This document shows positions 30,107-39,694 of a DNA stretch of 64,000 nt, in pieces; position 1 is the first letter of the stretch; every line of letters begins with the position of its first letter. The stretch covers positions 806,001-870,000 of the forward strand of contig NZ_CP114783.1 of the NCBI RefSeq assembly GCF_027359595.1, given 5' to 3'. Under the pieces are notes generated by a model. The model saw only the letters and a list, made by a program, of their open reading frames with translations. It ran no database searches and had not been told where the DNA came from. The position numbers and the translations under genes are program-made. This DNA comes from Prochlorococcus marinus str. MIT 0912 (GTDB lineage Bacteria > Cyanobacteriota > Cyanobacteriia > PCC-6307 > Cyanobiaceae).

Positions 30107-30577
30107 ATGTTGAGCGAAACACTTACATCAATCTTTAACCAGCTTCCAGCAAAATCTGTTCACGCACACTGTGACGGACCTTGCGGTGTATATGACCCTG
30201 CTTCTGCAAGAGTTGCGGCAGAGGCAGTTTTATCTATGACGAAAAAACTTATTGCTCTAGCTCCAGCTGGTAACGATCAGGCTTCTATTTCAGCTTATAA
30301 CAACACTTTTTCTCGCTTCGTTGCGATTAAAGAAGAAGAATCACAAAAGGCCAAAAAAGAACTTCTAATCCTCTGGACTGATTACTTCAAGCCTGAACAC
30401 TTAGCTACATATCCAGATCTTCATGACACTTTTTGGAAAGCAGCAAAACTTTGTAGTGCATGCAAGGTAAATATTGATCAAACCAAAGCAGAAGAATTAT
30501 TAGCAGCTGTGCAAAAGATTCACTCTATGTTTTGGTCTTCAAAAGGTAGAAGTGATAACTGGATTACAGCAAGCTGA
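30107..30577 (+). CDS. sodN: Nickel superoxide dismutase precursor
   Basis: Dismutates superoxide with a nickel centre; typical of marine picocyanobacteria. The nickel-hook HCDGPCGVY is plain. With the ATG at 30107 it starts at residue 21, so about 20 residues (ending SVHA) form the propeptide that must be removed to expose the histidine. The rest is the four-helix bundle. An ATG at 30086 would add seven residues and is less like homologues. The next gene, sodX, overlaps by 26 bp and supplies the processing protease. Confidence 0.95.
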   Translation: MLSETLTSIFNQLPAKSVHAHCDGPCGVYDPASARVAAEAVLSMTKKLIALAPAGNDQASISAYNNTFSRFVAIKEEESQKAKKELLILWTDYFKPEHLATYPDLHDTFWKAAKLCSACKVNIDQTKAEELLAAVQKIHSMFWSSKGRSDNWITAS

Positions 30578-30929
30578 TAAAAGTCTTTTCCGCAAGCCAG
30601 ACTTATTTACTTTATTTACTTTAATAATCGGATACCGACAACATTTACGTGTTGTCGGTACCTCTATGGAAAGAACTCTTAAAGAGGGAGATTTAGTAAC
30701 ATATAAAAAGTTAAACAAAAAAAATATTGACTTAGAAATTGGCGATATCGTTGTTGCCTCTCATCCAAAAACAAAAAACAAGTTAATAATTAAAAGAATT
30801 CATTGGATTTATCAAAACAAATATGATTTAAGAGGAGACAATTCCCTAGCAAGCACAGACAGTCGAGTATTAGGTTTAATTGAATTAGATTTAATCATTG
30901 GAAAAGTAGACAAAATTTTCTCTAAATAG
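30552..30929 (+). CDS. sodX: Nickel-type superoxide dismutase maturation protease
   Basis: S26-like (signal-peptidase fold) serine protease that cleaves the SodN leader. The nucleophile motif is VVGTSMERTL near residue 35; the general-base lysine is in LIIKRIHW, and RGDNSLASTDSRVLG is the conserved last box. The 125-residue length is normal. It overlaps sodN by 26 bp, implying coupled expression. It converges with trpC, 33 bp away. Confidence 0.92.
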   Translation: MITGLQQADKSLFRKPDLFTLFTLIIGYRQHLRVVGTSMERTLKEGDLVTYKKLNKKNIDLEIGDIVVASHPKTKNKLIIKRIHWIYQNKYDLRGDNSLASTDSRVLGLIELDLIIGKVDKIFSK

Positions 30930-30962
30930 ATTCAAGAGATTGGTATAGATCTTTTCCTTAAT

Positions 30963-31849
30963 TCATAACTTACCAATTAATTTTTTAACTCCACCTAATA
31001 TATCTTCCTGTGACATAAGAGATTCGCCAACTAAAACAGCATCAGCCCCATAACTCTTTACTAAATCCAAATCCTCACGAGTAAATAAACCTGACTCGCT
31101 TACTAAAGTAATATAATTTTCCTTGATTTGGTTAGCATAATTCTTAGCCAACTTCTTTGTAACTTCAAGATCAGTTTTAAAACTCTTTAAATTTCTATTA
31201 TTAATACCTATTAAATTAAATACATTAATATTTAATACTCTTTCAAGTTCTTCTGAGTCATGAACCTCTACTAATATTGTCAGTCCCAAATGTTCAGCGA
31301 CCTTAGATAAGTACTTTAAATCAGAATCAGTCAGGATTGCGGCTATCAAAAGTGCAGCATCAGCGCCAGCAGCTCTTGCTTGGTAAAGCTGATAAGGATA
31401 AAGAATAAAATCCTTGCAGAGGATTGGGATTGTGATTTCCTTTTTAACTTCAACTAAGACATCAAAACCACCTTGGAAAAATTTTTTATCTGTTAAGACT
31501 GATACGCAGTTAGCACCTCCTTCTTGATACATTCTACCTATCATTCTCGCATCAAACTCCTCTCTAATTATTCCTCTACTTGGACTAGCTTTTTTTATTT
31601 CTGAAATTAGTGCTGGTTTCGATGTACTATTTCTTAATGCATCTATAAAATTTTTTGTTTTTGGTAAGTCATTGATCTTTTTTTTAAATCTTCAAGCGAA
31701 ACTTTTTTTCTTGCAATCTCCACTTCTAGATGTTTTTCCCAAACAATTTCCTCCAAAATATTTTTAGGTTTTGAATCTGGGTGAGGGATTGCATACTCTA
31801 AATTAGCTACTTTTATACTTGGGTTAGGAGGTCTTCTTCTGATTTCCAT
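30963..31849 (-). pseudogene. trpC: Indole-3-glycerol phosphate synthase, frameshifted at a poly-A run
   Basis: TrpC closes the indole ring in tryptophan synthesis. The first frame, from ATG 31849, gives [10 protein letters not shown] through VSLEDLKK and then runs to a stop at 31643. Homology resumes in the -1 frame with [58 protein letters not shown] and [12 protein letters not shown] to the stop at 30963. The change falls within eight consecutive A of the mRNA (plus-strand T run at 31678-31685); nine would give one frame of about 296 codons. All catalytic segments are otherwise intact. It is last after lpdA on the minus strand. Mutation, slippage decoding and homopolymer error are all open. 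Confidence 0.88.
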
Positions 31850-31892
31850 AATTTAAATAATTAATGATCTATAAAAATAAAATTTAATTTAA

Positions 31893-33335
31893 CTACTTCC
31901 TTATTTGTAAAGATGCCTGTTTATAGGCAACCTCTACAACTTCGCTTAATGTTGGATGAGTATGAACTTCTTTTGCTAAGTCATTGACCCGTTGTCTTCT
32001 AGAAATTGCATTAGAGACCTCTTGTATAAGATCAGCCGCATGTATTCCATAAATATGAGCACCAAGGACCTCTCCCGTCTCTTTATTAAAAATCAATTTC
32101 ATAATTCCATCACTTTCTAATTCAGCCAAGGCCTTAGAATTGGCTTTAAAATAACTTCTAACAACTCCAAGTTCAAAGCCTTCTCTTTTCGCAAGATCCT
32201 TTGCTTCTTCTTCCGAAAGTCCAACAGAACTTATCTCTGGGTGAGTAAAAGTTGCTGCAGGAATACTTCTGTAGTCAATTTCTATTGCTTTTCCTAAAAT
32301 ATTTTCTACAGCTATACTCCCTTGCGCTGCAGCAGTATGGGCCAACATCAACTTACCCGTAACATCTCCCACTGCCCATAAATTAGAAACTGGTTTTTCA
32401 TTTACCAATACTCTCATCTGATCATCAATTGGAATAAAACCTCTCGTTGTTTCAACTCCAACTGATTGTAGATTTAGATTTTTAGTCGACGGTACTCGAC
32501 CAGTTGCAACCAGAACAGCGTCGACTTGTAACTCCTCAATCACTTCCCTACTCTTTGCATCTGTAAGCTCGACCTCGACTGGACAACCTGGCTTAACTTT
32601 AGTAGCGAACACTCCGGCTCGAGTTTCAATATCTCTTTTATCAATTAGGTTTCTTGAAGCAATTTTCGTAATATCTGGATCAAAAGTAGGCATTACTTTT
32701 TCAAGAGCTTCAATCATGGTTACCTCACAACCTAAGGCTGTATAAATATCAGCGAATTCCAAACCGATATAGCCACTACCAATTATTGCAATCCATCTGG
32801 GCAACCATTCTAAATTAATAGCCTCATCACTTGTAAAAACAGTTCGTCCATCAATTTCAATTCCACGCGGTACAAAAGGGTCTGAGCCTGTAGCCAAGAT
32901 AATATCTCTAGCAGAAAAAATTCTATCCACCCCATTAGTTTCTCTTAATCCAACCTTTTGATTACCTTCTAAACGTCCTTCTCCTCTAAGTATCTCAACT
33001 CCGGATCTTTCCAATGTTTTAGTTAGATTTTTTCGAATTGTCTCAACTAAGCTTTTTGCATGTTCCGCAATTTTCTTACGTTCAAATCTAACCGGAGCGG
33101 AATGTATCCCAAATTCAGCAAGATGAGAAACATTTGCAAGCTCACGAACTTTACCGCTGGCGGCTAGTAATGCTTTAGAGGGGACACAGCCTCTGTTGAC
33201 ACAGGTTCCACCCATATCTCTTGATTCGATAATCGCCACTTTCAAGCCAGCCTCGGCGGCATGTTTAGCGGCATCAAAACCTCCATATCCAGCTCCGACA
33301 ACAATTAAGTCAAAGTCAAAAGAAATTTCACTCAC
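31893..33335 (-). CDS. lpdA: Dihydrolipoamide dehydrogenase (E3)
   Basis: Reoxidises dihydrolipoamide in the pyruvate dehydrogenase complex and, where present, glycine cleavage. The FAD motif VVGAGYGGFDAA begins at residue 12; the redox-active disulfide CVNRGC is at 45-50. An NAD-binding IIGSGYIGLEFADIY, WAVGDVTGKLMLAHTA and the C-terminal HTHPTLSE with the active-site His are present. Length 480. It overlaps the SpoU methylase gene by 4 bp and precedes trpC by 43 bp, so the three likely share a transcript. Confidence 0.95.
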   Translation of the reverse strand: MSEISFDFDLIVVGAGYGGFDAAKHAAEAGLKVAIIESRDMGGTCVNRGCVPSKALLAASGKVRELANVSHLAEFGIHSAPVRFERKKIAEHAKSLVETIRKNLTKTLERSGVEILRGEGRLEGNQKVGLRETNGVDRIFSARDIILATGSDPFVPRGIEIDGRTVFTSDEAINLEWLPRWIAIIGSGYIGLEFADIYTALGCEVTMIEALEKVMPTFDPDITKIASRNLIDKRDIETRAGVFATKVKPGCPVEVELTDAKSREVIEELQVDAVLVATGRVPSTKNLNLQSVGVETTRGFIPIDDQMRVLVNEKPVSNLWAVGDVTGKLMLAHTAAAQGSIAVENILGKAIEIDYRSIPAATFTHPEISSVGLSEEEAKDLAKREGFELGVVRSYFKANSKALAELESDGIMKLIFNKETGEVLGAHIYGIHAADLIQEVSNAISRRQRVNDLAKEVHTHPTLSEVVEVAYKQASLQIRK

Positions 33336-34168
33336 GGTTTTTTTTGGATACCCTTAACCATTTTTACTCTTTGTCGCTCCAACAAGAGAGGAACTGCAGC
33401 AGATGCCACATTTAGTGAATCAACTAATGAGTTATGAGGCAACGTAACAAAGTCTGTACAACACGCTTCAATTGAAGGATGAACGCCTGAGCCTTCATTA
33501 CCAAGAACCAATACAGTAGGGAGATCCCAGTCTAATTCCCAATAAGGTTTCACTTTGTTATCAGTAATTTTATTCGGTGAAATTGTTCCTACTACTTGGT
33601 AATTATCATTAATTGCAATATTGAGTTTTGAAACAAGCATTTCAATACTTGAAGAAGATGAATCTCCAATCCGTTCAAAAGGTAAATGAAGAACTGAGCC
33701 AGCTGAGGATCTTAAAACCTTTTGATTTAGGGGATCTGCTCCAGAAGCTAACCACATAACTTCATATTCACCAGCAAGGGCTGATCGAAATAAATTTCCC
33801 AAATTGCCAGGATCTTGAATCCTATCTAAAGCTAAAATGTGTTTTGGGGCTATTCCCGGTTTTGGTAACCCTGTAATTGGGAATATCGCTGCGACACCAT
33901 CAGGTGTAACAGTTGACAAAGATGCCTCTAAAACGTTTTGAGTTACTAAGGTTAATAAACATCTGGAAGCTATTTTTTTTAAGGTCTCTTGATTCTCATC
34001 ACTCCATTCGGGAGTTGCAATAACTTCTATTGGCAAACAGTTTGTTTTCAGAGATTCTTCTAACAAATGAGAACCCTCAAGCAAAAGAGAGGAACGCTCT
34101 TCACGTCCAGTTTTTTTCAAAAGAGACCTTAATTTTTTGACCAAAGGGTTTCTTTTACTTGTAATCAA
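33332..34168 (-). CDS. SpoU/TrmH family RNA 2'-O-methyltransferase
   Basis: Knotted SAM-dependent methylase acting on rRNA or tRNA; the target is not predictable. Residues 1-90 are the substrate-binding domain (SLLLEGSHLLEE). The SPOUT core has LALDRIQDPGNLGNLFRSA, LVLGNEGSGV and LPHNSLVDSLNVASAAVPLL, the three family motifs. Its stop overlaps the lpdA start by 4 bp. A small ORF and then murA lie upstream. Confidence 0.9.
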   Translation of the reverse strand: MITSKRNPLVKKLRSLLKKTGREERSSLLLEGSHLLEESLKTNCLPIEVIATPEWSDENQETLKKIASRCLLTLVTQNVLEASLSTVTPDGVAAIFPITGLPKPGIAPKHILALDRIQDPGNLGNLFRSALAGEYEVMWLASGADPLNQKVLRSSAGSVLHLPFERIGDSSSSSIEMLVSKLNIAINDNYQVVGTISPNKITDNKVKPYWELDWDLPTVLVLGNEGSGVHPSIEACCTDFVTLPHNSLVDSLNVASAAVPLLLERQRVKMVKGIQKKP

Positions 34169-34203
34169 TGGCGAATAAGAATAATTAATTGTCCAACCTC
34201 AAA

Positions 34204-34383
34204 TTATTTAATTGTTGAAAAATCAGAAAGGTTTCTTGGCTTAAAATAACCACTGATATCCTTATTAAAATTAATAAAAACCATCTTAAAATTTTTATTC
34301 AAACTTTCAACATTATCAATATTTAATTTGAACCCATCAATTTTCAATAAGGTTGACTGGACTATTTTAAATCCACTTGGCAT
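34204..34383 (-). CDS. Small hypothetical protein (59 aa)
   Basis: From ATG 34383 the frame reads MPSGFKIVQSTLLKIDGF to the stop at 34204. It encodes a basic, soluble-looking peptide with alternating hydrophobics and FINFNKDISGYFKP near its end. The frame stays open far upstream into murA antisense, but that part is shadow. It lies between murA and the SpoU gene, facing away from murA. No family is recognised. Confidence 0.45.
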   Translation of the reverse strand: MPSGFKIVQSTLLKIDGFKLNIDNVESLNKNFKMVFINFNKDISGYFKPRNLSDFSTIK

Positions 34384-34411
34384 TATGGCTGGGTAAGCAG
34401 TTCGCTCCAAT

Positions 34412-35788
34412 ATGAGTAGTGTGGCGACAATTAAAAGGAATGTTATTCCGCCACATCTGGAGGTAATAGGAAGGCATCCGCTTAGTGGAGTTTTAAAAGT
34501 TAGTGGGGCAAAAAATTCTTCACTAGTTTTAATGGCTGCTGCTCTTCTTACAAAAGAAAAACTCCTCATTAAAAATGTCCCACAACTTACGGACATTGAA
34601 GTCATGTCAGAAATTCTCCGTAATTTGGGAGCAAAATTAACTAAAACAAATAATTCTATAGAGATTAATTCAGAGTCCATTCATAACGCTGAATTACCCT
34701 ATCAACTCGTCCATAGCTTGAGAGCAAGTTTTTTCTGTGTGGGGCCCTTACTCACAAGACTTGGGAAAGCAAAAATCCCTTTACCTGGTGGTTGCAATAT
34801 TGGAGCAAGACCTGTTGATGAACATATCAATGGGCTAAAAGCATTAGGAGCAGAAGTAGAAGTTAGGAATGGTGTTGTAAAAGCTCAAATTTCAAACAAA
34901 GAAAAACGATTATTTGGAGCAAACATCACTCTTAAATATCCCAGCGTTGGGGCTACGGAAACCATCTTGATGGCTTCTTGCTTAGCCTTAGGCAAAACAA
35001 CAATATCTAATCCCGCAAGAGAACCAGAGATTCATGATCTTGCGAAAATGCTTAATGCGATGGGAGCGAAGGTTTATGGAGCTGGAACAAAAAGAATCAC
35101 AATCATAGGAGTTGAATCCTTAGGGGGGACTTCTCATTGTGTTATCCCCGATAGAATCGAAGCAGGCACTTTCCTTATTGCGGCGGCCATAACAAGATCG
35201 CCGCTTATTGTTGGTCCATTAATCCCAAATCATTTGAGCGCTGTTATTTCAAAACTACAAGAATGTGGCTGCTCAATATCTCATCATGGGAATCATCATT
35301 TAAAAATTATTCCAAGAGAAATTTCAGGAGTCGACATAACCACTAGTCCATACCCTGGTTTTCCAACTGATCTTCAAGCTCCATTTATGTCACTTATGGC
35401 CACAGCAAAAGGTTCAAGCAAAATCAAAGAAAAAGTTTTTGAGAAAAGAATGCAGCATGTTTTGGAGTTAAATAAAATGGGCGCCTGTATTTATCTAGAA
35501 AACAATACTGCTTATATAAAAGGAGTAAAAGAACTTGTAGGTTCAAATGTAAGGGGAGGAGATTTACGTTCTTCTGCTGCAATTATCCTTGCATGTCTCT
35601 CTGCCAAAGGAAATAGTATTTTTACGGGCCTCGAACACTTAGATAGAGGATATGAAAAACTAGAAGAAAAATTAACTAATGCAGGTTCAATTATTTCTAG
35701 AAAATTTGATCAAACAATATCTCAAAGTTCTTTCTCTAACAAAATAATTAGTGAAGACAATATTGATACTCAAAAAAATGCAGCTTAG
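34412..35788 (+). CDS. murA: UDP-N-acetylglucosamine 1-carboxyvinyltransferase
   Basis: First committed step of peptidoglycan synthesis, the target of fosfomycin. The catalytic Cys is in [26 protein letters not shown] near residue 30 carries the conserved Lys-Asn, and RAGTFL-like [10 protein letters not shown] and [12 protein letters not shown] follow. The 458 residues include a C-terminal tail of roughly 25 polar residues beyond the usual end. The start at ATG 34412 adds a short polar extension. It runs toward tRNA-Leu with a 39-bp gap. Confidence 0.95.
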   Translation: MSSVATIKRNVIPPHLEVIGRHPLSGVLKVSGAKNSSLVLMAAALLTKEKLLIKNVPQLTDIEVMSEILRNLGAKLTKTNNSIEINSESIHNAELPYQLVHSLRASFFCVGPLLTRLGKAKIPLPGGCNIGARPVDEHINGLKALGAEVEVRNGVVKAQISNKEKRLFGANITLKYPSVGATETILMASCLALGKTTISNPAREPEIHDLAKMLNAMGAKVYGAGTKRITIIGVESLGGTSHCVIPDRIEAGTFLIAAAITRSPLIVGPLIPNHLSAVISKLQECGCSISHHGNHHLKIIPREISGVDITTSPYPGFPTDLQAPFMSLMATAKGSSKIKEKVFEKRMQHVLELNKMGACIYLENNTAYIKGVKELVGSNVRGGDLRSSAAIILACLSAKGNSIFTGLEHLDRGYEKLEEKLTNAGSIISRKFDQTISQSSFSNKIISEDNIDTQKNAA

Positions 35789-35827
35789 TTTCATATTTTT
35801 GCTAGTTTTGACATAAAATAAACATAT

Positions 35828-35909
35828 GGGAGCGTGGTGGAATTGGTAGACGCACCGCACTCAAAATGCGGCACCTTCGGGTTTGTCGGTTCAAGTCCGA
35901 CCGCTCCCA
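35828..35909 (+). tRNA. tRNA-Leu (anticodon CAA)
   Basis: The cloverleaf is readable: acceptor GGGAGCG pairs with CGCTCCC, the D-arm is followed by the anticodon stem CCGCA/TGCGG with loop CTCAAAA (anticodon CAA), a long class II variable arm (CACCTTCGGGTTTG), and T-arm GTCGGTTCAAGTCCGAC. Length 82 without CCA. A possible -10 (TAAAAT at 35814-35819) lies 8 bp upstream. The end is only 8 bp before argD. Confidence 0.95.
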
Positions 35910-35917
35910 CTTCATTG

Positions 35918-37099
35918 ATGAAAACTTACAATCGTTTTCCCCTAGACCTTATTAGGGGTAAAGGGTCATGGGTGTGGGACACAAAAGGACAGAAATATCT
36001 TGATGCTGTCGCTGGCATTGCAACTTGTTCATTAGGCCACAGTGATAAAGCATTAATCAAATCCTTATCAAAACAATTAAAAAGACTTCAACATGTATCT
36101 AACCTTTATGGGATACCAGAGCAAGAAGAACTAGCTCAATGGTTAACTTCACAAAGTTTTGCTAAGAGTGTATTTTTTTGCAATAGCGGTGCTGAAGCAA
36201 ATGAAGCTGCAATTAAATTGGCAAGAAAATATGGGCATATTGAACGTAATATCGACAATCCAGTCATTCTTTGCTCAAAGGAAAGCTTTCACGGAAGAAC
36301 ACTCGCAACTGTAAGTGCGACAGGCCAACCTAAATACCACAAGGGTTTCGAGCCAATGGTTCAGGGATTTCAGTTTTTTTCTTTTAACGACAGTGAATCT
36401 TTTGAAAATCTATTTGATGATTTAGAAAAAACAGGTCCACAAATTGCAGCTGTATTTATTGAACCCATACAAGGTGAAGGGGGAATAAATATTGGAAAAA
36501 AATCATTTTTTGAGCTCTTAAGAAAGAAATGTACCCACAGCAATGTTTTATTGATATTTGACGAAGTCCAAACTGGAATGGGAAGAACAGGTACCCTTTG
36601 GGGATATGAACAACTAGGTATTGAACCTGATGTTTTCACACTAGCCAAAGGGCTTGGTGGAGGTCATGCCATTGGAGCGCTATTGATTAATGAATTGGCT
36701 GATGTCTTTCATCCGGGTGATCATGCCAGCACTTTTGGAGGGAATCCTTTCGCTTGCAGAGCAGCTCTAACTGTTGGGAAAGAAATACAAAAAAGAGACC
36801 TCCTTAATAAAGTCACCGAGAGAGGTGCTCAATTAAAAGAAGGATTAATTAAACTCTTAAATAAATATTCAGACATATTTATTTCCACTCGAGGCGTTGG
36901 GCTTATTCAAGGTCTCGTTATCAAAGACAATATCAAAATAACATCTCTTGATATTGTCAAATCCGCCTTAGAAGAGAAACTACTTCTAGTATCAGCTGGT
37001 GTAAAAGTATTAAGGATTGTCCCTCCTTTAACTATTACAAAAAAAGAAATCAACGAGCTTTTATCGAGACTAGACAAATGTCTGATGAAACTTTCATAG
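35918..37099 (+). CDS. argD: Acetylornithine aminotransferase
   Basis: PLP enzyme of arginine synthesis, converting N-acetylglutamate semialdehyde to N-acetylornithine. Seen are the glycine-rich NSGAEANEAAIKLARK, SFHGRTLATVSATGQ, FDEVQTGMGRTG and the PLP lysine in FTLAKGLGGGHAIGAL. The ATG at 35918 (KTYNRFPLDLIRG) is the right start; the frame is open farther upstream only because it passes through the tRNA-Leu gene. No ribosome site fits in the 8-bp gap. folC overlaps its end by 22 bp. Confidence 0.94.
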   Translation: MKTYNRFPLDLIRGKGSWVWDTKGQKYLDAVAGIATCSLGHSDKALIKSLSKQLKRLQHVSNLYGIPEQEELAQWLTSQSFAKSVFFCNSGAEANEAAIKLARKYGHIERNIDNPVILCSKESFHGRTLATVSATGQPKYHKGFEPMVQGFQFFSFNDSESFENLFDDLEKTGPQIAAVFIEPIQGEGGINIGKKSFFELLRKKCTHSNVLLIFDEVQTGMGRTGTLWGYEQLGIEPDVFTLAKGLGGGHAIGALLINELADVFHPGDHASTFGGNPFACRAALTVGKEIQKRDLLNKVTERGAQLKEGLIKLLNKYSDIFISTRGVGLIQGLVIKDNIKITSLDIVKSALEEKLLLVSAGVKVLRIVPPLTITKKEINELLSRLDKCLMKLS

Positions 37100-38316
37100 C
37101 ACAATCGAATTTCATTTTTGAAAGCAAGAGCAAAGAATATAAAGATATGAATCTGGGCATAGATCGCATGTCATTGGCTATTAATGCCATGGGAGCCCCC
37201 TGCAAAGAAACACCTGCTATTCACATAGCAGGAACAAATGGGAAAGGCTCTATTGCGGCTTTTATTAATAGTGTTCTTAGCTTAGTAAATATCAAAACTG
37301 GAGTTACCACTTCTCCCCATTTAGTTGATTGGGTCGAGAGGATATGTATCAACAAGACTCCAATATCAAAAGAAGAATTTCAATCATTAAGCCTGTCTCT
37401 TTCTCCAATTGCAAAAAAATATAGCTTGACTCCTTTTGAATGTGTTATTGCAATAGCACTTAAATATTTTACTTTAAGGGAAGTTGAACTTCTTATCCTT
37501 GAAGTAGGGCTTGGAGGTAGACTTGATGCAACAACCGCGCATCAATATAGACCTATTATTGCATTTGGAGCTATTGGGCTTGATCATTGTGAATACTTAG
37601 GCAATAGTCTAGAAAAAGTAGCTATTGAGAAAGCAGCTGTAATAACTTCAAAGAGTACTATCATTACAGCCACTCAACACAATATTGTAAAAAGAGTTTT
37701 CGAAGAGGCTGCTAAGAGGAAACAAGCAGTCATTCATTGGGTAGATCCTATACCATCAGACTGGGAACTCGGCTTATCAGGAGCGATACAGAAAGAAAAT
37801 GCAGCTGTAGCCAAAGGGGTTATTGAATCATTAAAAAATATTGGATGGAATATTTCTGAAGGACAACTTCGAGAAGGCTTATCTCTTGCTAAATGGCCTG
37901 GAAGACTTCAAACAACAAAATGGGAAGGGATGCCCATAGTTGTTGATGGTGCACATAATCCTCATGCGGCTAAGCAATTATCAATTGAAAGAGACACATG
38001 GACTGATCAAGAAAGTGGAATTATTTGGATACTAGGGATTCAAAAAAGAAAAGACATGATAGGCATTTTACATAGGCTAATTAGAGAGAAAGATCTAGCT
38101 TGGATCGTTCCTGTCCCAGGACAACAAAGCTGGTCAAAAGATCATATTTTAAATTTTTGCCCTGAATATATAGACCAAATCAAAGAAGCATTTAGTGTAG
38201 AAGAAGTTTTATCAACACTTAAAAAGCAAAATAGATGGCCCTCTCCACCACCTATCATTTCAGGATCGCTATATTTAATAGGTGACCTTTTTCAAAGAAA
38301 AATATTGACAAGTTAA
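37078..38316 (+). CDS. folC: Folylpolyglutamate synthase / dihydrofolate synthase
   Basis: Adds glutamates to folates. The Mur-ligase-type P-loop AGTNGKGSIAAF lies near residue 50; TTSPHLVDWVERI, LEVGLGGRLDAT and VDGAHNPHAA follow. The 412-residue length is normal. It overlaps argD by 22 bp and is translated in the same direction, so coupling is likely. It ends 25 bp before the convergent FAD oxidoreductase. Confidence 0.93.
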   Translation: MSDETFIAQSNFIFESKSKEYKDMNLGIDRMSLAINAMGAPCKETPAIHIAGTNGKGSIAAFINSVLSLVNIKTGVTTSPHLVDWVERICINKTPISKEEFQSLSLSLSPIAKKYSLTPFECVIAIALKYFTLREVELLILEVGLGGRLDATTAHQYRPIIAFGAIGLDHCEYLGNSLEKVAIEKAAVITSKSTIITATQHNIVKRVFEEAAKRKQAVIHWVDPIPSDWELGLSGAIQKENAAVAKGVIESLKNIGWNISEGQLREGLSLAKWPGRLQTTKWEGMPIVVDGAHNPHAAKQLSIERDTWTDQESGIIWILGIQKRKDMIGILHRLIREKDLAWIVPVPGQQSWSKDHILNFCPEYIDQIKEAFSVEEVLSTLKKQNRWPSPPPIISGSLYLIGDLFQRKILTS

Positions 38317-38341
38317 ATTGTTTAAAAAAATAGAAATTAAA

Positions 38342-39694
38342 TCAATTGACTTTTAGATTCCAGCCTTTAAGTTTACCTGGATTAAGAATCCCTTTTGGAT
38401 CAAAGTTACTCTTAGCTTGCACTTGATCAGAATCAATTACACCTAGGCCTCCATCTTCGACAGTGATTGTATGCGGATTAAAAATCAACGCACCAAGATC
38501 TCTACATTGGCTGATTAATTGATTCATAGCTTCTTTACCTTGCCACTTAACAAGAGGAAGTGAGGCTAATCTTTGAACTCCATTTTGACGAACACATTCC
38601 AAATGCCATAAAAGATTTGATCCCCACTCGGATTTCAATTTTTTCATCATTTCCAACTCAGGCTGAGGAAGAAGCAATTGCAAATATGTCCAATCAGAAT
38701 CAATGCCACGCATATGTAAAGTCGTATGGTTCCAAGAAAGCTCTCGAAGACCTGTCCCTACCTTAAGATTTTCTGGACCTAAGTCACAAAAGTCAGCACC
38801 AGCCGCTTTCGCAAGTCGCTCAATGGTGCTAACACCATCAGGTGAGACCAAAAGTAAAATTCTATGTTTGTTTGAGGGTTTGCCAGACCCAGAGGGAAGA
38901 CAAGCAACAATTTCCTTCTCTAACAAAGTTCCCAAATAAAGCTCCAACGCTGCACAACTAAATTTACTTAACAAGTCAACCGCTTGACCCAAATCAAAAC
39001 AATCGACTACTATTTGTTGCCATTCAACATATGGAGCAGTTGTTAATGTCAATGCAGTAATAATTCCGTTGGTTCCATAAGCATGATTTAAAGCTTCAGA
39101 ATTGGTTGCATTCAACTCAAGTTTTCTTGGTAAATCCTCAGTCGTTATTACTTCTAAGGCCTGCAAATGCCCAGGATCTCTAAGGAAGCCCCAACGAACG
39201 GATCCTATTCCACCTGAACCGCCAGCAATAAAGCCACCAATGGAAGCGCTTCTCCATGTACTCGGAAGTAGCCGTAACTGACGTCCATATTTAATCAACT
39301 CATCATTAATATCTCTAAGCAAGCAACCAGATTCAACTGTGACTTCACCAGATTTTGAATCGAAATTTCTAATTTTCCTAAGACCAGACATAACCATAAC
39401 GACTCCACCGTTAAGTGGAACACATTGACCATAATTCCCTGTTCCAGAGCCTCTAAGGGTCAAAGGAGTTGAATACTTATTACAAATTCGAGCCACAACA
39501 ATAATCGCATCAACCGCAAGCGGTCGAACGACTATGTCAGCCAAACAATCTTTTAATTCATCAATCAATATCGGTGAATAATCAAAGAAATCCTTAGAGA
39601 ACCTTTTTAAATCACTAGTTTTTTGATAGATCTCTAGATCAGATACTGATTTTAATTCACCTAAAAGCAACTCTACTTTCTCTTTATTAGTCAT
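38342..39694 (-). CDS. FAD-linked oxidoreductase, GlcD-like
   Basis: VAO/GlcD-type flavoprotein, resembling glycolate or D-lactate dehydrogenases. The FAD domain shows VVRPLAVDAIIVVARICN, LRGSGTGNYGQCVPLNGGVV and GGFIAGGSGGIGSVRWGFL; the C-terminal end has FNPHTITVEDGG and FDPKGILNPGKLKGW. Length 450. Whether it handles photorespiratory glycolate cannot be decided from sequence alone. Its start overlaps the end of the amidohydrolase gene by 4 bp, so the two are probably co-translated. Confidence 0.85.
   Translation of the reverse strand: MTNKEKVELLLGELKSVSDLEIYQKTSDLKRFSKDFFDYSPILIDELKDCLADIVVRPLAVDAIIVVARICNKYSTPLTLRGSGTGNYGQCVPLNGGVVMVMSGLRKIRNFDSKSGEVTVESGCLLRDINDELIKYGRQLRLLPSTWRSASIGGFIAGGSGGIGSVRWGFLRDPGHLQALEVITTEDLPRKLELNATNSEALNHAYGTNGIITALTLTTAPYVEWQQIVVDCFDLGQAVDLLSKFSCAALELYLGTLLEKEIVACLPSGSGKPSNKHRILLLVSPDGVSTIERLAKAAGADFCDLGPENLKVGTGLRELSWNHTTLHMRGIDSDWTYLQLLLPQPELEMMKKLKSEWGSNLLWHLECVRQNGVQRLASLPLVKWQGKEAMNQLISQCRDLGALIFNPHTITVEDGGLGVIDSDQVQAKSNFDPKGILNPGKLKGWNLKVN

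Noticed and set aside
34384-34680. Upstream part of the minus frame ending at 34204
   Set aside because: Lies antisense to the conserved murA N-terminus; only the part from ATG 34383 lies outside murA and was kept as a low-confidence gene.
35834-35917. Upstream extension of argD starting inside tRNA-Leu
   Set aside because: The 28 extra residues are a translation of the tRNA itself; the homologous protein begins at ATG 35918.
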